Positions 45,098-56,652 of a DNA stretch of 64,000 nt are shown here, one piece after another. The stretch comes from Isoperla grammatica. Taxonomy: Eukaryota > Arthropoda > Insecta > Plecoptera > Perlodidae. A model generated the notes under the pieces. That model was given only the letters and a program-made list of their open reading frames with translations. It was not told the DNA's origin and did no database searches. The translations under genes were made by a program, and so were the position numbers. The stretch lies in NCBI GenBank assembly GCA_945910005.1, contig OX246746.1, positions 14,780,022-14,844,021 on the forward strand. Reading direction: 5' to 3'. How positions within the stretch are numbered: position 1 is the first letter of the stretch; each line of letters begins with the position of its first letter.

Positions 45098-46644
45098 ATT
45101 AAACTTCATGCCATGAAAAAACAAAATTATTAGCAGCACTTACAGACCAAGAGCTGCAAAAACGAGAAACATCCATTTACAAAAGAAAATGCATCGAGAT
45201 AACCGCCCCCCCCCTCACAAGTTTCACAGTGGCGGTACATAGCATTTTGCAATTGACACGTCACACCGTTGCTTCTATCAGTATGAATCTTCCTCAGACA
45301 CCTTCAACGTGACGTAATGGAACGTGAAACGATTTAGAATGAGCTATTGTCAAAGAGTCTGTATTATGCCTCTCAGTGTAATGTCCAGGCTGGCTCTAAG
45401 ATGTGACTGAGTTGCCATTTTACAACATGTATTCGCAGAACTGAAGCACAAAGAATTTTGCAGATACAAATCACAACTTGAGATTTTTTTCGTATTCTTA
45501 TGACGGGTTGAATTTCGGTACCTCCGCTGTCTTCCTCCGACCTCATATTTACGTGTGACCGCTTTAGTGGCGCGATCTGTTGACGTGTATTAGAACGAAG
45601 CAGTGCCACAAACCATCAGGGTGGTTTCGTTTCGTGCGTCGAGCTTCGTTCGCCTGCCATACAGTTTTCAGTTTACAGCAGTGTACGTCAGTGTAAACAT
45701 TTGTATGGCATTCGCCTGTAATTAAAACTTACACTAGTGTAGCCAGTGTAAGAGATATGTACACTGGCTATTTTAGCTCGTGTAATATATAATAAATTTA
45801 ATTGGGCACGCAAACTACGGAATGTCATATTCTGGATTTGTAGCTGTCATCATTCAAAGTCATCATCGGATAAAGAAAACCTACTGGCTTCAATTCCTTA
45901 TAAAAAAATACTACTACCCTTGCTAATAATAAACTGATAACTACTGATACTAATAATAAAATGTATGATTAACTCTGCTCACGAATCGTAGAAATACGTA
46001 TACGAATGTAGTGTATAATAATATTCAAAGCGTTCATGTCTTTCAGCAGATATATTTATAGCATTCTATTTCCTATGTATACAAAAATCTATAGGCTATA
46101 CACTATTTCCCGTCCATTTCAGAGCCATACATGACTAGCTCAAGGCCCAAGAGTAAAATGGGAAATAACTTATCACAAAGTTTGGTTTATCTTACTTAAG
46201 GTGAAATGTTAATAGTTTTCTTTACACAATTCGTTGACATTTACGCCTTTCCTATGATGCAAAGAAAAATAACTTTCGTTTTACATAAAGAAGATGCTAG
46301 GTTGTAAATTGTAGTCATTTTATGTTCTAGGATACATATCAAATTGCCGGCTAGCTTTGGGGGTCAAAGATTTATCGAAAGAATTTCTAAATAGCGTCAC
46401 AGTCTAATATATAACTTTTCGATAACACATCGAGCTAGACTAGACCTACCACGGCAGAAACATTATTCAAGTGTCAGGGTACATTAAATTCATTCAACGT
46501 CACAAATGCGCATACTTCAGTGGAAGAAGATCCACGTTGCAGGATGAGCATAGCCGAATGCATTTGCATTGTCAGGGCAACGAGAATGTGTCACACTCAT
46601 CACAGTATTCACAGTCAGATCTATTAATTTGCACCGATATAAAA
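45098..46644. other. Unique stretch with a hairpin; no gene supported
   Basis: A minus-strand open island at 45373-45609 (78 codons) includes RQQIAPLKRSHVNMRSEED, has no recognised domain and lies on higher-GC sequence. A C-tract occurs near 45206-45216, followed by CAGTGGCGGTAC at 45227, which resembles a hAT terminus. The hairpin at 45740-45770 is listed separately. Confidence 0.45.
45740..45770. repeat. 11-bp hairpin TAGCCAGTGTA / TACACTGGCTA
   Basis: Perfect 11-bp arms separated by 9 bases. Related GTGTA and TACAC segments recur over the preceding 80 bp (near 45680-45740), suggesting a foldback-type repeat. No RNA gene is inferred. Confidence 0.7.
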
Positions 46645-46760
46645 GAAGCTCAGCGATAAGACGCGACACTCTAATTTGGGAGGTCGCCGGTTCGATTCCG
46701 GCCACCGGCAGTCATGACTGAAGGGTTTTCCGAGGTTTTCCTCAGTCGTAAAGGTGATAA
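46645..46760 (+). mobile_element. tRNA-derived SINE family B, truncated plus-strand copy
   Basis: It contains CTCAGCGATAAGACGCGA, GGTTCGATTCC (46689-46699), CCACCGGCAGTC and TTTTCCGAGGTTTTCCTCAG. It matches the head and first third of the body of the minus-strand copy immediately to its right, and stops after CGTAAAGGTGA. It forms the left half of a head-to-head inverted pair. Confidence 0.82.
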
Positions 46761-46769
46761 TAATTTATT

Positions 46770-47013
46770 TTTCCCAGGGTAGCCTAGACACCAGCTTTAC
46801 CCGATTACCCCTCTTCAGGTGATTAACTAGGTATATTAGGAAGTTTGGATAGTTGGGAAGCAATAACCGAGGGCTTTTACAGTTGGACTGAATCCTAGCA
46901 TTCGCCTTTACGGTTGAGGAAAACCTCGGACAAAATTTTCAAGTTAGGACTGCCGGTGGCCGGAATCGAACCGGCGACTTCCCGAGCCTCGCGTCTTACC
47001 GCTGAGGCACCAC
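46770..47013 (-). mobile_element. tRNA-derived SINE family B, near full-length minus-strand copy
   Basis: On the minus strand it reads GGTGCCTCAGCGGTAAGACG, then GGTTCGATTCC (plus 46962-46972), GGCCACCGGCAGTCC, a body with GTCCGAGGTTTTCCTCAACC and a 3' part with CACCTGAAGAGGGGTAATCG. It is the best copy for defining this SINE of about 245 bp. Homologous copies are at 10345-10589 and 58573-58770. It faces the truncated plus copy at 46645-46760. Confidence 0.87.
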
Positions 47014-47461
47014 TATCGTTAAAAACCTCATAATATGTATACACAAAAGAACGGTATGTTTCGCGTTAATGTCTTGAATGTAGCTATCTACAACAGCTTC
47101 GACATAGATCTCTTACTTGAAAACCTCTATCTGAATATTGTGCCGTAAGGCCTAATTTACATGGTTCTTCTTTACCTAGACCGCGCCAACCACAGAGCAC
47201 CAACGTTCCGTACAGGTAGTGAAGGAATGAGATATGCCACGATCAAAACTGCTAACACTATCATTATAACGCCAAAAAATTAACATTTATCATCATTTTA
47301 TAAAAACTGTGGTTTCTTTTCGAAATAAAAGGGTGTACATGAGCCCAAAATGTCTGCGTACCACTGGTAGGCTTACTGTTGTGACACTCATTAGGGGTGT
47401 GTTGATAAATTGGTGTACTCTACTTAATAAAACCATAATTGCCACTGTTTCCAAGGGCCCG
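47014..47461. other. Unique stretch, no gene seen
   Basis: Nothing supportable; the right part grades into the 18-bp array. Confidence 0.6.
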
Positions 47462-47975
47462 AACCTGTTTCTGAGGGGTGTAGCTGTTTCGGAGGGGTGT
47501 CTCTATTTCTCTGTAGTGTAGCTGTTTTCGAGCGGTACACCTCTTTACGAGGTCCTAAACCTGTTTCCGAGGGATGTAGCACTTTTTGAGGGGTATCTCT
47601 GTTTCTCTCTGGTGTATAGCTGTTTCCTAAGTGTACAACTGTTTCCGAGAGGTGTACCCGTTTCCGAGGGGTGTAGCTGTTATTTAGGGGTAGATCTGTT
47701 TCCGAGGGTTGTAGCTGTTTCGGAGGGGTGTCTCTATTTCTCTTTGGTGTGACCATTTCCTGAGGGGTACAACTGTTTCCGAGATGTATACCTGTTTCCG
47801 AGGGGTATAGCTGTTTCCGAGGGTATACCTGTTTACGATAGGTATAGCTGTTTCCGAGGGATACACCTGTTTTCAAGGGGTATACCTGTTTCCGAGGGGT
47901 ATAGCTGTTCCCAAGGGGTATATCTGTTTCCGAGGGGTATACCTGTTTCCGAGGGGTATACCTGTTTCCGAGCGA
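47462..47975. repeat. 18-bp imperfect array (CTGTTTCCGAGGGGTATA)
   Basis: About 28 units, well conserved at the right end and diverged at the left. The 18-bp period keeps the minus strand open for 199 codons (47424-48023) as repeats of NSYTPRKQVYPSETGIPLG type, and a second minus frame is also open over part of it. Frame retention is expected from the period. The divergence at the left includes irregular spacing (for example near 47560-47620), yet the minus frame still survives it, which is mildly surprising. Confidence 0.92.
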
Positions 47976-48230
47976 TGATGCAGCGAGCCCGAGCCTCACC
48001 GAGCAGCTCATACCGCTGTCCAACTGGAACTAAAGCGATCATGCACGAGACTTCTCCATTAGGACGTATTACTACAATTATCTCGATCATTACCAAAAGC
48101 ATAGTGAGGTTGATGGCGCAGAGGGCCTTTCCTCTAGGCTGCACGCGGTTCCCTCTGCCCTCTGGCTGCACGGGGCGGCCGTTCAACACTCGTGTGTTTT
48201 TGCAATTTGCTTCTTTTGTGCGTAATTGAT
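47976..48230 (-). other. GC-rich open island next to the 18-bp array, coding status unresolved
   Basis: The minus strand is open across this island in the frame of a 174-codon ORF (47833-48357) that continues into the array. The island peptide has a basic N-terminal half (GRPVQPEGRGNRVQPRGKA), a hydrophobic stretch CAINLTMLLVMIEIIVVI that could be a membrane segment, then a polar tail. The plus strand is open too (84 codons, 47975-48229), which weakens either reading. No start context or splice sites stand out. I recognise no family. Confidence 0.28.
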
Positions 48231-48830
48231 AATTATAAGGGACAAATTGATTGATTACAGAGGTCTGAAAATGAGACAAATGAAAAATGTGGCGACGACA
48301 TCTTGTGTTGACCGTTAAATTAAGCACGCATGGATGAGCTTGGATGTATTTTCTCATAGCACATTAATCTTTTCAACATGGGTTCATTAGTTTTGTCTTG
48401 AAAATAAGTATGATGATGATTTTTGTTGCTTTACGGCCCTATTATTGCAATCATGCTATCGAGACGGTGAGGGGTGATAAATGAAGAAGAACAATTACAA
48501 GAAAGTTGCACACGTACGCTTCGGACCTGCGCCCTAACCGTATGAGTCGCCGCGGACAGCATTGAAAACAAGAATGTGGTTCGTTTCCGTATCCCCGGAA
48601 TACCATTCAGATCACTAGTTTCCAAAAGTCCGCCACTTTTATGGCACTTTCAGATGTTAGTTTATTCTTAGGGTATTATTTGTAGATTTCGGAGATTAAA
48701 ATTATTAATTACTTTGCAAAATGTCCCGTAAAAGATTCTGAATCAATGCTGGACTGTTTACACTCTGTAAACACATATAATATAAATGTACTTTAACCTG
48801 TAACCTTTTCGCACCAAAACGTTTAGTATT
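48231..48830. other. Unique stretch
   Basis: A GC-richer patch at 48500-48600 is open on the minus strand for 64 codons without a recognised domain. On that strand CGGTTAGGGCGCAGGTCCGA resembles a tRNA A-box, but no B-box follows. No gene is called. Confidence 0.5.
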
Positions 48831-49060
<230 letters not shown>

Positions 49061-50708
49061 ATTACAGGTGTCATAAATGCTTATAATCATTTCAATAATA
49101 ACTATACAAAGGCCCCATTCAACACTTTCTGGCAGGCTCGGTATATTGAACTTCGGTAAGTTTCTGTCAAGTTTACTTCCCCTCCTGAAAGTTTCTACCT
49201 CAGCGGCAAAGAAACTTCGACGTAGGAGGCTTCCCATGCAACACAGACAACTGACAAATACTTGCTATTATTGTTGTTGTCACCTGTGATAGTGCCTGGT
49301 TTGTCTGCAAGTACTGTTTATACTAAATTAATATATTTTCTATGGGGTTGAAAGCTACCCACCACCCCTCAATCACTCAAGTCAAACCATGCCCAATGCG
49401 GCAACATTAAAAGACTTTTTTTAAGAATCCGACATTTGAAAAATGAAACGGTGTTCGTAAAATGACGAGGGGCGAACCGAATTTCCCGGAAATATCGCTA
49501 AATCCGACCATAACGGAAAACAATTCCAGACTGTTTGCCCTCGTCTCCGTGTTTTGGGGAGGGGGGAGGGGGGGGGGGGGGGTTGTGTTTCACGCCTCAC
49601 ATAATGCGCTGGTCGCACTGACCCAGGTAATGGAGCGACAAGGGGCGCAGATGGAAGTGTGGCCCAATATCAGGGAGCGCGGTTTCTGGAGGACCACGTC
49701 TTAGATCAGTAATTCTTAGTTCGTTTCGAGCCATTGTAAAATTCTTTCCGGTACATTTTGAAAAATAACACTGGCTGTGCCCAAAACAAAGGGGAACATA
49801 AGGGGACAATACATCTGAACTGTAGGGCCGCGCTAGGGCTCATTTCTTGTCCCCCCCCCCACCCCCCTCTGAATCACATCCATTTAAATGTAATGTTGAA
49901 CGGGAAAATAATCAATTATAAAAATATCGAAGAGAACAGCTGTTATTTATTATAATATATGTCAAATTGCAAACGTTATAACATATAATGAAATCACTAT
50001 AAAACAAAAGATAATAAAACAGGGTAATAACATTCGCATTCGCACAATTGCCCCTTTTAGTATTTCAGAAACACCCGCTGCCTTCCTCAGTCACGCGGCC
50101 GTGTTTTACACTGAGTTTATTATTTGTCCTTTTACCAAGAGGTCTGTTGTTTGTTTATGTAGAATCTCATGACTAGTAGGAATTAACTATAGTAAACACA
50201 TTTCTATACCACGTATATATTCACATCAGATCAAATTTTCGATCATTATGATGATATAGCGCCATTATTAATTATTATCGTTGATTTATATTTTAGACAT
50301 TCGTGACAGTAATAGTTTATTTAAATGTACGAAATGTTCGGAACATTCTTCAGAAGTTGTTTTTATCTTCACGATAACAAAAACTATTCGACGCGACAAA
50401 ATGCTCTGAATCATGTTGTACACAATCATCAAATCAAGTTATTGTTGTTGTATGGTTAGCAATCAGTGCTTCACCTCGTATATTGCTGTTTCTTCTTTGT
50501 TTGTTGGCTATTCATGCATATCCAGCCCATACACACATACATATTCAAATTATGTTTTAGCAAATTTTTTTTCAAAAAGAAAAACAAGAATAGATTTTCT
50601 GTTCGTACCCAACATCAACAGTGGTTTTATAAATGTGGACATAGAATCGTGAATATGTGAAAATTAATTACGAACGTGTTGTTTCTGTTTCCAGTAAGAG
50701 TATCCTAG
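49061..50708. other. Unique stretch with a G-tract and an open GC-rich island
   Basis: At 49440-49705 GC content rises and both strands are open: plus 80 codons ending HNALVALTQVMERQGAQMEV and then WPNIRERGFWRTTS, minus 70 codons. A G-tract at 49560-49582 interrupts it, so the plus frame contains poly-Gly. A C-tract follows at 49851-49865. I recognise no domain. It may be a repeat-derived island. The remainder (49900-50700) is AT-rich. Confidence 0.4.
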
Positions 50709-50816
50709 GACAAGATATCCTAAAAAATTAATTTATTTGTATGATTGACAATAAGAGCATTAACAATCAATAGGTAAATAAATAGATTTTAGACAAGCGA
50801 AACACATCGATAACAT
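50709..50816. repeat. Left copy of a direct repeat flanking a 1.2-kb interval
   Basis: It contains GACAAGATATCCTAAAAAAT, GTATGATTGACAATAAGAGC, ATTAACAATCAATAGGTAAA and TAAATAGATTTTAGA, then AACACATCGATAACATG. The same ordered blocks, with small indels, occur at 52002-52157. The two copies are in direct orientation about 1.3 kb apart. Confidence 0.75.
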
Positions 50817-51543
50817 GCTCTCTCCGTTCTACTTTACAGTTGTTTCACTTGGGTATTTATTCTTATACAATTATACACAAAATGTAAACACAATTTTAAA
50901 AGCCAGTGTTGATTTCATTTTATATTCGTTGATAAGCGAGTAGATTAGTTTGCATCTTCGCTAAGGTTCTAATAGATAATGTATTTGATAATCAAGTCCT
51001 AACAAAATACCAATACGATTTTGTATAGTAGTTTCCAATAATGAAGATTTACTAAAAACTTTGGTTTGTGCATTGAAGTTTACTAATATCACTATTGACA
51101 GGTTGAAACATGAGTTTACTAATGAAAAATAAATGTGTTGATTACAGAAGTGTTTAAATTAGATAGATAAAGTAGATAATAAGATTCGATTGACGTTTCA
51201 TTCAGGCTAATGTTTGAATAATTTAATACAATATATTATATTATTTAATAAATAATCTAGTTTATACAATTTCAAGAGAACTGATTGAAGAACTATTGGA
51301 TGTTATTCACTTTTGAGCGGAATCCCAGCTTGATGAGCATTATAACTTAATTCCATAACAAGGTAATGATCTGTCCTCCCGATTTGGCCAGATAGCGATC
51401 TCAATAGGTTTACATGATGATACATAGAACATTACATTAACTAATTAGGAGATTAGCACGGAAAACACCGCATTTATCGCTTTCGAGTTACATAAAACAT
51501 GTTTTCATAAAATATACCATATAGAAATAGATGATGACAATAA
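50817..51543. other. AT-rich stretch inside the direct-repeat interval
   Basis: No ORF or RNA gene is supported between the left direct repeat and the 42-bp array. Confidence 0.65.
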
Positions 51544-51941
51544 ACCGTAGTCATTGGACTCTGGGCTAGACTGGACGATGACGATACCGTAGTCATTGGA
51601 CTCGAGCCTAAACTGAACGATGACGATACCGTAGTCATTGGACTCGAGCCTAAACTGAACGATGACGACACCGTAGTCATTGGACTCGAGCCTAAACTGA
51701 ACGATGACGACACCGTAGTCATTGGACTCGAGCCTAAACTGAACGATGACGACACCGTAGTCATTGGACTCGAGCCTAAACTGAACGATGACGACACCGT
51801 AGTCATTGGACTCGAGCCTAAACTGAACGATGACGACACCGTAGTCATTGGACTCGAGCCTAAACTGAACGATGACGACACCGTAGTCATTGGACTCGAG
51901 CCTAAACTGAACGATGACGACACCGTAGTCATTGGACTCGG
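51544..51941. repeat. 42-bp tandem array, nine full copies plus a part
   Basis: Each unit contains ACCGTAGTCATTGGACTCGA and GCCTAAACTGAACGATGACG and is exactly 42 bp, starting at 51544, 51586, 51628 and every 42 bp to 51922. The central units are nearly identical, while the leftmost unit (CTGGGCTAGACTGGACG) is most diverged. Because 42 is a multiple of three, two minus-strand frames stay open: 183 codons (51474-52025, SSPMTTVSSSFSLG repeats) and 154 codons (ESNDYGVVIVQFRL repeats). The first is preceded by TKIKCYFVFLFLQ, which resembles a short signal-peptide core. I do not call a gene because two frames are equally open. Confidence 0.97.
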
Positions 51942-52001
51942 TTGCAAAAAAAGGAAGACAAAATAACATTTGATTTTTGTCATGTTAGTATTGACAAGTC
52001 T

Positions 52002-52157
52002 GACAAGAAATCCTAGAAAATTCATCTATAGCATATGTATGATTGAATCAATAAGAGCATTAACAATAGGTAAATAAATAGATTTTAGATAAAAATAATA
52101 CTATGAAGAAACAAACATGCATATATTCATAAATGCTAGAACACATCAATAAACATG
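52002..52157. repeat. Right copy of the direct repeat
   Basis: GACAAGAAATCCTAGAAAAT, GTATGATTGAATCAATAAGA, GCATTAACAATAGGTAAATA and AATAGATTTTAGAT match the left copy at 50709-50816 in order. After a roughly 50-bp insertion, AACACATCAATAAACATG continues the match. It lies 60 bp beyond the 42-bp array. Confidence 0.72.
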
Positions 52158-52790
52158 TAGATAAATAAATCCAATAAATATTTCCCTTGTGTAGCTGTCA
52201 TACAATACATTGCTTGCGAACAACTGTAGCTAACACCGATCAATCAAGATAACACCTACATATTGTGCTATATATAGCGCTAGTTCGAATAGCTACCGGC
52301 CGAGTGTTGAAGGCGGTACTAGACAGCATTCAGCCACCTACACATCACCGTATCACTTTTCTATACATTTTGTATATACATTCGGCTTCCACACATTTAA
52401 TCAAAGCTTGTCCCGTTGAGCGTGAGCCAACACCTTGGCGGTCTTATTTCTTCCTAGCTTGTAACACTACATTTACTAGGAATTTAAATAAATATTCCAA
52501 CTAAAATATTACCTATACGTTGAACCGACATCAATGGCTCAGTTTTTCTCTTTACAACCCGTGCATGTACAGTTTTCGCGACAGCTTTTACAAGATATAT
52601 TGTTCTAGTAGCCGTGTATTTAAATGTACGCATATATATTAGATATTTGTATCTGTTTGATTTTTCTTGCAATCTGATTGCGATCTGCGGGGAGCGAACT
52701 GGTTGAGACGAGTCAGTAACCAGTAGTAATGAATAGCAAACGTGTTTTGGGGTGTCGCGCTTCTCCTGGTAAGGCATATCAATCATACGA
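52158..52790. other. Unique stretch, no gene supported
   Basis: ORFs at 52265-52504 plus and 52484-52786 minus have no recognisable domain or context. Confidence 0.5.
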
Positions 52791-53180
52791 GAGTGCTGCG
52801 ACGCATTCTGGGTAGAACTTAGAGAAGAACATCTTCAATAGATGCAATCTTTTCTAACATCACTTCTAGAGCGATTAGATTAGTTATTGTGTGAGTCCTC
52901 TGCGATGTGATCGCTGTATTGAGTGATCGCCGCATTCTGTTTAGAACTTAGAGAAGAACATCTTTAATAGATGCAATCTTTTCTAACTTCACTTCTTGAG
53001 CGATAAGATTAGTTATTGTGTGAGTCCTCTACGGTGTGATCGCTGTATTGAGTGATCACCGTATTATGTTTAGAACTTAGATAAGAACATCTTCAATAGT
53101 TGCAATCTTTTCTAACTTCACTTCTAGAGCGATTAGATTAGCTATTGTGTGAGACCTTTGTTGTGTGATCGCCGCTCTAT
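52791..53180. repeat. 129-bp tandem repeat, about three copies
   Basis: AGAACTTAGAGAAGAACATC begins at 52814 and recurs at 52943 and 53072, exactly 129 bp apart. Units share GATGCAATCTTTTCTAAC, GATTAGATTAGTTATTGTGT and GTGATCGC segments with a few point differences. The third copy ends in GATCGCCGCTC. Confidence 0.96.
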
Positions 53181-54999
53181 TTGAGATACTGCTTTAATTT
53201 GAGTACTTTTCCACACAAGGGCGCCGCCAGGATATTTTTCAAGGGGGGGGGGGGGGAGGGGTTTGAGGGCAATAGCCCCTTAATTTTTCCCGCAGTTTTT
53301 TTTGGGGGATTTTCAACACTTTTTAACCGATTTTCTGATGTTAAAGCATGGGTTCTGAATGTAATGATTTAACCACGTACTTTGTCAAAACATGGTTCCA
53401 TTTTGATAAATTAACAGGTATGAGGTAATAGATATAAACATGGGCGTATAGTTCAAAGTAAAAAACATACCGGACCTAAGTTTTCTTTTGGTATTAACTC
53501 TAAGACCGGCCTAACTTTGGACCTCTTGTAAAACCAGACCCAGGTCACACGAAGAAGTTACTTATTCCAGGTGGGAACACAATGACCATTCCAATGATAT
53601 TGTTAAAAATCTGTTCTAAGATATTTTACCGCATTCACAAGAGATCTAGAACAAGATGTTGAGAAATTTTATTTTTAAGAACTTCTTTTCTAAGACACTA
53701 ACAATGAGTTTGTTAGGAAATTCCTTCAATATTAAATTGATTGTGATATTGGCTACTTACTTCACTCTGGAATACTAGAGTAGTTCTTCAGAGATAGAGG
53801 TGAAAGAAATATAGAGCATATTAGATGATACATTGGCACATCGATAGAGAAAGTTATAATTATATTTCTAGAAAATCGAAATCAAATTTGAAACGGATTG
53901 TATGGAAGCCTACGTGTTTCAAATCTACTGCATTAAAAGTTACAACACTGGTTTGAATCGCTTGAATTTCATCCAAAAACATAGTAATAATGAAAAGACT
54001 GTTGGAATGAAAGATTGAATGCCTTCTGGCGTTTGCCATGGAAATAGATGTGTGTGGGTTGATTCGATGTTATTGCAATCATCTTGAGTAGAAAACAAAG
54101 ATGTTACTTGGCTACGTTATGAGTGTTGATCTTGGAGGTCACTCGAATTTAAGTGATATTATGGCACCATATTAACAACACACAAAATTGAACAATTATG
54201 GTTAAAGTGTTGAGGGCCTGAGGTGGATTGTTGTTCATAGTTTCTTGATGATTACGTTCAATTATGACGTGCGTAAGGTTGCAAATGAAATAAGACAAAC
54301 ACTACACATTTCTCTATAGACGTGGCTCGGTGTTATCATCATGGGCGCCTCAAGGGGGGGGGGGGGGGGAGGGGGGGGGGGGCAAGGGGGCATTTGCCCT
54401 CCCTGGATTTCAGGAATTTTTAAATTAAACTGGCGATCTATACGATACACGCTATACGTGCCATTTCATATAAAGTATGAAAATCAAAAAAAATTAATTC
54501 TGAAGTCAATCCGGCCCTTCGCGAATATGTTACCTTCAACGCGATCCGATGAGCTAAACCAAAGAACCAATGACTGACTGTTCTGAGCGGGGCAATATGA
54601 CCACGCCACCTCGCGGCCCCAGCACCACTCGTCCCGTGCTCGCTAGCTATAGCTTCATACTCTTTTATTTTTACAATTTCTTACGGTTTTTGACTTATGT
54701 TGCATTTAAATATGCATTTTATCACGAGCAGACGGGCCAGATACCATTCATATCCCAAACGATATTGTTCCTACGTTTTGATGATTTACATGACGTCCTG
54801 TCATTAGTACGTACTACGTACGAAGTAGTTAGTTTACGTGGTTCAATTCCTACATTCAGTCAGAACCTACTTTAATATCCCAAAATCGGTTATAAAGTGT
54901 TGAAAATCAAAAGAGGAAAAAAGTGGGGGCTCCCGCCCCACCCAGATGGAAACTGTTATTTCACTTTGCCCCCCTTGAAAAATACGGTTATCATTATCA
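53181..54999. other. Non-coding stretch with G-run transposon-like ends
   Basis: GGGCGCCGCCAGGATATTTT followed by CAAGGGGG at 53219-53260 and GGGCGCCTCAAGGGGGG at 54344-54385 look like 5' ends of G-rich DNA transposons. The 16-mer TATTTTTCAAGGGGGG at about 53230 recurs inverted at 54969-54984 (CCCCCCTTGAAAAATA), which could be the two ends of one 1.75-kb element or fragments of two. No transposase frame is seen between them. ORFs at 54341-54577 and 54570-54875 are open by chance across the tracts. Confidence 0.4.
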
Positions 55000-55095
55000 C
55001 ACCCGACTCTATTCGAGAGGTCATTGGTTTGGTTTCCGGGGATCGAACTCTGGCTGATAAGGCGTTATACTCAGTCCGTGGAGAGAGTCACACAT
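55000..55095 (-). mobile_element. tRNA-like SINE head, minus strand
   Basis: On the minus strand, GAGTATAACGCCTTATCAGC is followed by AGAGTTCGATCCCCGGAAAC, where GTTCGATCCC (plus 55039-55048) is a B-box. The box spacing is slightly short for a tRNA. It continues into GACCTCTCGAATAGAGTCGG. The boundaries and target duplication were not found. Confidence 0.45.
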
Positions 55096-56652
55096 TTCTT
55101 TCGAACTGTTCAAATACTGTAGTTAGATACGGTACCTACTAAGTAGCACAAAGCAGATAAGCACATCTGTATATCCTCCAGAAAGTTTTTCGGTATTTGA
55201 CTTCAAGACTGCAATATTTATGAACACTAATGTAACGTTTTGTAGGGGGGTTATTTGAACTAGTTTGCTGTTGGAAGAGAAAATTAATTAGAACGGCAGC
55301 AGCTACACATATATGTGTCCCTCTTCATTTACTATAACACTATAGATCGATATCATAGATCGATATAGAAAAGGGTATTCTGAATGAGGCGCTACAGTTT
55401 TATTTCTATAAAGAGCTATAATTGTTGAGATTTCAATTCGCTATTGGTAATAATTTGAATTCGATGACTTTTGAGCAATCTGTACTTTACCCTATACATA
55501 CATTGTTTGAGAAAATAATTTCCAAACGTTTGCTTTCTAGTATTGTATATCCTTCATGTTACGAGTACAATAAACTGTTTCAACCTATCCGGGAATAAAA
55601 CCCGGGGCCGGTATTCCGGAAAACATGTCAAACATCCTAGTAGACCAAACCTTTGCAAGATAAATCATAATTACAAATACTTCACAAATTAACCAAATGT
55701 AATTTACAAATAACACCAATGATGAACTAGCCCGTATTTTCACTTTAATTTAAAAAAAAAAAACAGCAAAATAAGCAAAGCATAATAATATTCGATTGCA
55801 TTATCGCCTTAAGTTGATCATTAAATGTCAACATTGGAGAAAAATATATGATTTTCTTATTTTACATATTACCACCCTCAAACGAAAAATGTTCGTATTG
55901 TCTTCCATTTCTCTTCCATTAATGTGAATTGCATTTTGAATGACTAATAATACCGGTATAAATCATTTAAAAAATAAAAATAACCTCATGGGACTCCAAT
56001 ATTGTTAGATTTGAGTGCGTTCCTCGTCTCCACTTTCTGTGACGTAAACTTGTTCATTAATCACTAATCACTAAGGACTCGGTGAAAGCCTACGACCCTT
56101 ATCGCTGTGTTCCTGGTTCGATTACAAACAAGAACATTCTTGTTAAGGGATCCCTACTCGTAAAGCCGATGTTTGACAAGACTATCATAATTTACCACAC
56201 ATTTTATTCCATATATTAAATCGATCGTTCCGTAACTAATCTTATGACTATGTTACATGAATAGCATTAAAAAGATTTTTCTAAAATTCCCAATAAGATT
56301 GTTTCACGCATGACTTGCGATTTGCCTGCATATTATATTTCAATACCTTGTGGTATAGTGTGTTGGAAACAAAATGTCCTCCCAAGTCCCAATTATACTA
56401 GAGGCAAAACGTGAACTGACTTTCACTTATCATGCCAGGCGTTCGACCTAGATCATCACCAAGCTAATGGATCTGACTGACTGAGTCACTCAGCGCGCTG
56501 TCGATGGAAAGTAAGAATGGCTACTACTTCAATTCCATTGTGAATGCTAGACAACGGGGCATTGTACGTAACGAGAATTGCCGAGATGGGTCAGGATTTG
56601 CAAAATAGAAGGCGTTTATTCATTCAAGTGCCCCTTGTGAACGTTCTGTAAG
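55096..56652. other. AT-rich non-coding stretch
   Basis: Repeats of ATAGATCGATAT near 55342-55370 form a small palindromic cluster. Near 56072-56125 AAGGACTCGGTGAAAGCC and CTGGTTCGATTAC make a weak tRNA-like pair of boxes. Nothing else is supported. Confidence 0.55.

Noticed and set aside
48500..48600. tRNA-like sequence on the minus strand
   Set aside because: It has an A-box-like CGGTTAGGGCGC but no B-box at the right distance.
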